7,372 bases of DNA from Clostridiales bacterium (GTDB taxonomy: Bacteria; Bacillota; Clostridia; Oscillospirales; Acutalibacteraceae), in assembly GCA_019416395.1 (NCBI GenBank), contig DXXH01000106.1, forward strand, positions 1-7,372, given 5' to 3'. Shown here one piece after another: positions 5,793 through 7,372 of the stretch. How positions within the stretch are numbered: the first letter of the stretch is position 1; each line of letters begins with the position of its first letter. The translations under genes were made by a program, and so were the position numbers. A model generated the notes under the pieces. It was not told where the DNA came from, made no database searches, and saw only the letters and a list, made by a program, of their open reading frames with translations.

Positions 5793-7372
5793 TCATGCCT
5801 CCTTTCGCGCGTGACGTCCGCTCCCGCTTCGGGAAGGATACTGAGCTCTTCCCCGGGAAGGAGCTTGTCTCCCTGGCCCCTGGGGCGGCGGAGCGGTTCT
5901 GCGTCCCGGGGCAGGCTGGGAATACCCTTCTCCCCCACTCTTCCGGGAAGCCCGTCGGGCCGCGTAGGTCCGCTCGTCCGAAGCCTTGAGGAACGCCATC
6001 ATGCCCCACACAGACAACAAGCTGGAACCGCCGGAACTGATAAAGGGCAAAGTCACGCCGGTAAGCGGCAGCACGTCCGTGGCGCCGTAAACGTTGAGGG
6101 CTGCCTGGAACAACAGCATTCCAGCGGCAGCGCAGGCAGCAATGGAGAAAAAGGTGGACCGGCTGCGTGTTACGTCGCTGCGGGCATAGAAAATAAACAA
6201 TACAAAGGCCAACAAGACCGCCAATCCCATCAGCAGGCCCTGCTCCTCACACAGCAGGCCAAACACCAGGTCGCTGTCGGCGGCGGGAACACTTCCCAAA
6301 TAGTTGGATCCCAGGCCCAGGCCAAAAAATCCGCCGCTGGCCAAGTACGTCAGCGTACGTGTCTGTTGGTAGCCCACGCCGTTTACGTCTTCCCAAATAT
6401 GCCCCCAGCCTGCGAACCGTTCCAGGATATAGGGCTTGATGCTGAGCACCAGCAGACCCGCCAACACAGCGCCCGCCAACACTAGGGCAATGGTCCGGAT
6501 ACTGCCGGAACGCATAAAAGCGATGATAAGGAAGGTGGCGAACAGGATCAGGGCCATGCCGAAGTCGGGCATCAACGCCAAAAGTCCAATGCACGCACCG
6601 GTAAAGATCAGAAATTCGCCGATATTCTTTTTGGTCTGCAACCTATCTAGCGTGGAAGTACCCACAAAAATGAAGGCGATCTTCACAAACTCCGAGGGCT
6701 GCACGCTCATGGGCCCCAGGCGGATCCAGTTGGTCGAACCGCCCACATTGGTGCCCACAAGCAGGGTCAAAGCCAACAATCCCAATGCTCCAATACCGAT
6801 CCACAAGCGGCATTTGGCCACCCGGTCCATGTCGTTCATGAACCAGATCAGAAAACAGAACAGGAAAATGCCCATGAGCATCGCCGCCATCTGGGTGGTG
6901 ATCCCGTCAATGTTAAAGGCGGCCAGCAGCTGGATCCCGATACCCGAAAGCATAATCGCCACGGTCTCAATTTCAAAACTCACCCGGTGGAGCACTCCCA
7001 GGGAGAAAATATACAGTCCCCAGCCCATCACCAGCACCGCGGCGAAGGGAATCAGCTGCTCGGGGTGGATTTCCCCATTCATGAAAAAGCCCTGAACTGC
7101 TATGAGCAGCAAGGTAAAGCTGGTGACCATCATCAGCTTTAAGGGGGAAGCCGCTTCCCGGGAAAACCCGGTAAAACTCCGGCGGCGTTCCCCGGGCTGG
7201 GCGTCGGTATTCCACAGGGTCAGGGTAATGCCCCCCATGGTGATCCGGTCCCCAATATTCACCAGTTTTTTGTCCTCGATCTTCCGGCCGTTTACCTGCA
7301 CCCCCGATTTGGAGCCTGTGTCACAGATAAACCACCCTTCGTCACGGCGCATCAATACTGCGTGATCCCGGC
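5793..7372 (-). CDS. SEDS glycosyltransferase (FtsW/RodA/SpoVE) with N-terminal FHA domain, 5' end outside window
   Basis: SEDS proteins polymerise lipid II into glycan strands together with a class B PBP, here the next gene. The frame stays open to the right edge. Residues are counted from codon 7355 (TTG), which is probably Leu within FHA rather than a start, because RDHAVL reads in frame upstream of it. Residues to about 50 are the C-terminal part of an FHA domain: RDHAVL, DTGSKSGVQVNG (12-23), and the closing strand MGGITLTL. The SEDS part starts near 73, with about 12 hydrophobic segments. Motifs are QPSEF (219-223), PDFG (263-266), SGGFFGLGLGS (340-350), SDLVF with the likely catalytic Asp362, and GVTLPFISSGGSSLL (433-447). 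Residues 466-520 are a basic Arg/Pro/Ser/Gly tail. Whether it serves elongation or division cannot be decided. Confidence 0.93.
   Translation of the reverse strand, partial: RDHAVLMRRDEGWFICDTGSKSGVQVNGRKIEDKKLVNIGDRITMGGITLTLWNTDAQPGERRRSFTGFSREAASPLKLMMVTSFTLLLIAVQGFFMNGEIHPEQLIPFAAVLVMGWGLYIFSLGVLHRVSFEIETVAIMLSGIGIQLLAAFNIDGITTQMAAMLMGIFLFCFLIWFMNDMDRVAKCRLWIGIGALGLLALTLLVGTNVGGSTNWIRLGPMSVQPSEFVKIAFIFVGTSTLDRLQTKKNIGEFLIFTGACIGLLALMPDFGMALILFATFLIIAFMRSGSIRTIALVLAGAVLAGLLVLSIKPYILERFAGWGHIWEDVNGVGYQQTRTLTYLASGGFFGLGLGSNYLGSVPAADSDLVFGLLCEEQGLLMGLAVLLAFVLFIFYARSDVTRSRSTFFSIAACAAAGMLLFQAALNVYGATDVLPLTGVTLPFISSGGSSLLSVWGMMAFLKASDERTYAARRASRKSGGEGYSQPAPGRRTAPPPQGPGRQAPSRGRAQYPSRSGSGRHARKEA

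Noticed and set aside
5794..5796. Alternative ATG right after the SEDS ribosome-binding region
   Set aside because: It is out of frame with the penicillin-binding protein and gives an unrelated short product.
6436..7095. Rightward open frame of 219 codons
   Set aside because: It is antisense to the SEDS gene, and the sense strand carries all family motifs.

Overview
The window looks like chromosomal DNA from a GC-rich Firmicute, most likely a gut-type clostridium of the Oscillospiraceae/Ruminococcaceae sort. This is inferred from the strong AGGAGG-type ribosome binding sites, the short gaps between genes, the family-level look of the proteins, and an FHA domain fused to a SEDS (FtsW/RodA-type) protein next to a class B penicillin-binding protein. 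No mobile element, CRISPR array, tRNA or rRNA was found.

Layout from left to right. Bases 1-311 hold no convincing gene; they carry several inverted repeats that look like an intergenic repeat or terminator-like element downstream of the first operon. Bases 312-3374 are a four-gene operon read leftwards, in the order manA (mannose-6-phosphate isomerase), a PfkB sugar kinase resembling 2-keto-3-deoxygluconate kinase, deoC (deoxyribose-phosphate aldolase) and cdd (cytidine deaminase). The genes are 42, 13 and -1 nt apart. Bases 3375-3509 are a divergent promoter region. Bases 3510-4301, read rightwards, encode a secreted/membrane protein of unknown function with a signal peptide, an extracytoplasmic domain of about 115 residues and four membrane helices. 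A perfect 17-bp terminator hairpin at 4335-4375 separates it from the convergent cell-wall genes. Bases 4428-7372, read leftwards, hold a SEDS glycosyltransferase with an N-terminal FHA domain, open at the right edge of the window, followed 3 nt later by a class B penicillin-binding protein.

Function. DeoC and Cdd belong to deoxynucleoside salvage and catabolism: Cdd deaminates (deoxy)cytidine, and DeoC cleaves deoxyribose-5-phosphate to acetaldehyde and glyceraldehyde-3-phosphate. ManA and the PfkB kinase feed other sugars into central metabolism, so the operon looks like a mixed sugar/nucleoside scavenging unit. The SEDS protein polymerises glycan strands from lipid II and its paired PBP crosslinks them. 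The FHA domain suggests input from a Ser/Thr kinase, as in the actinobacterial fhaB-rodA-pbpA-pknAB cluster, but no kinase lies within this window.

The best leads are the FHA-SEDS fusion, with its changed phosphothreonine-pocket and catalytic-loop residues, the PfkB kinase placed next to deoC, and the uncharacterised four-helix membrane protein. I did not find a clearly new defence or mobile system.
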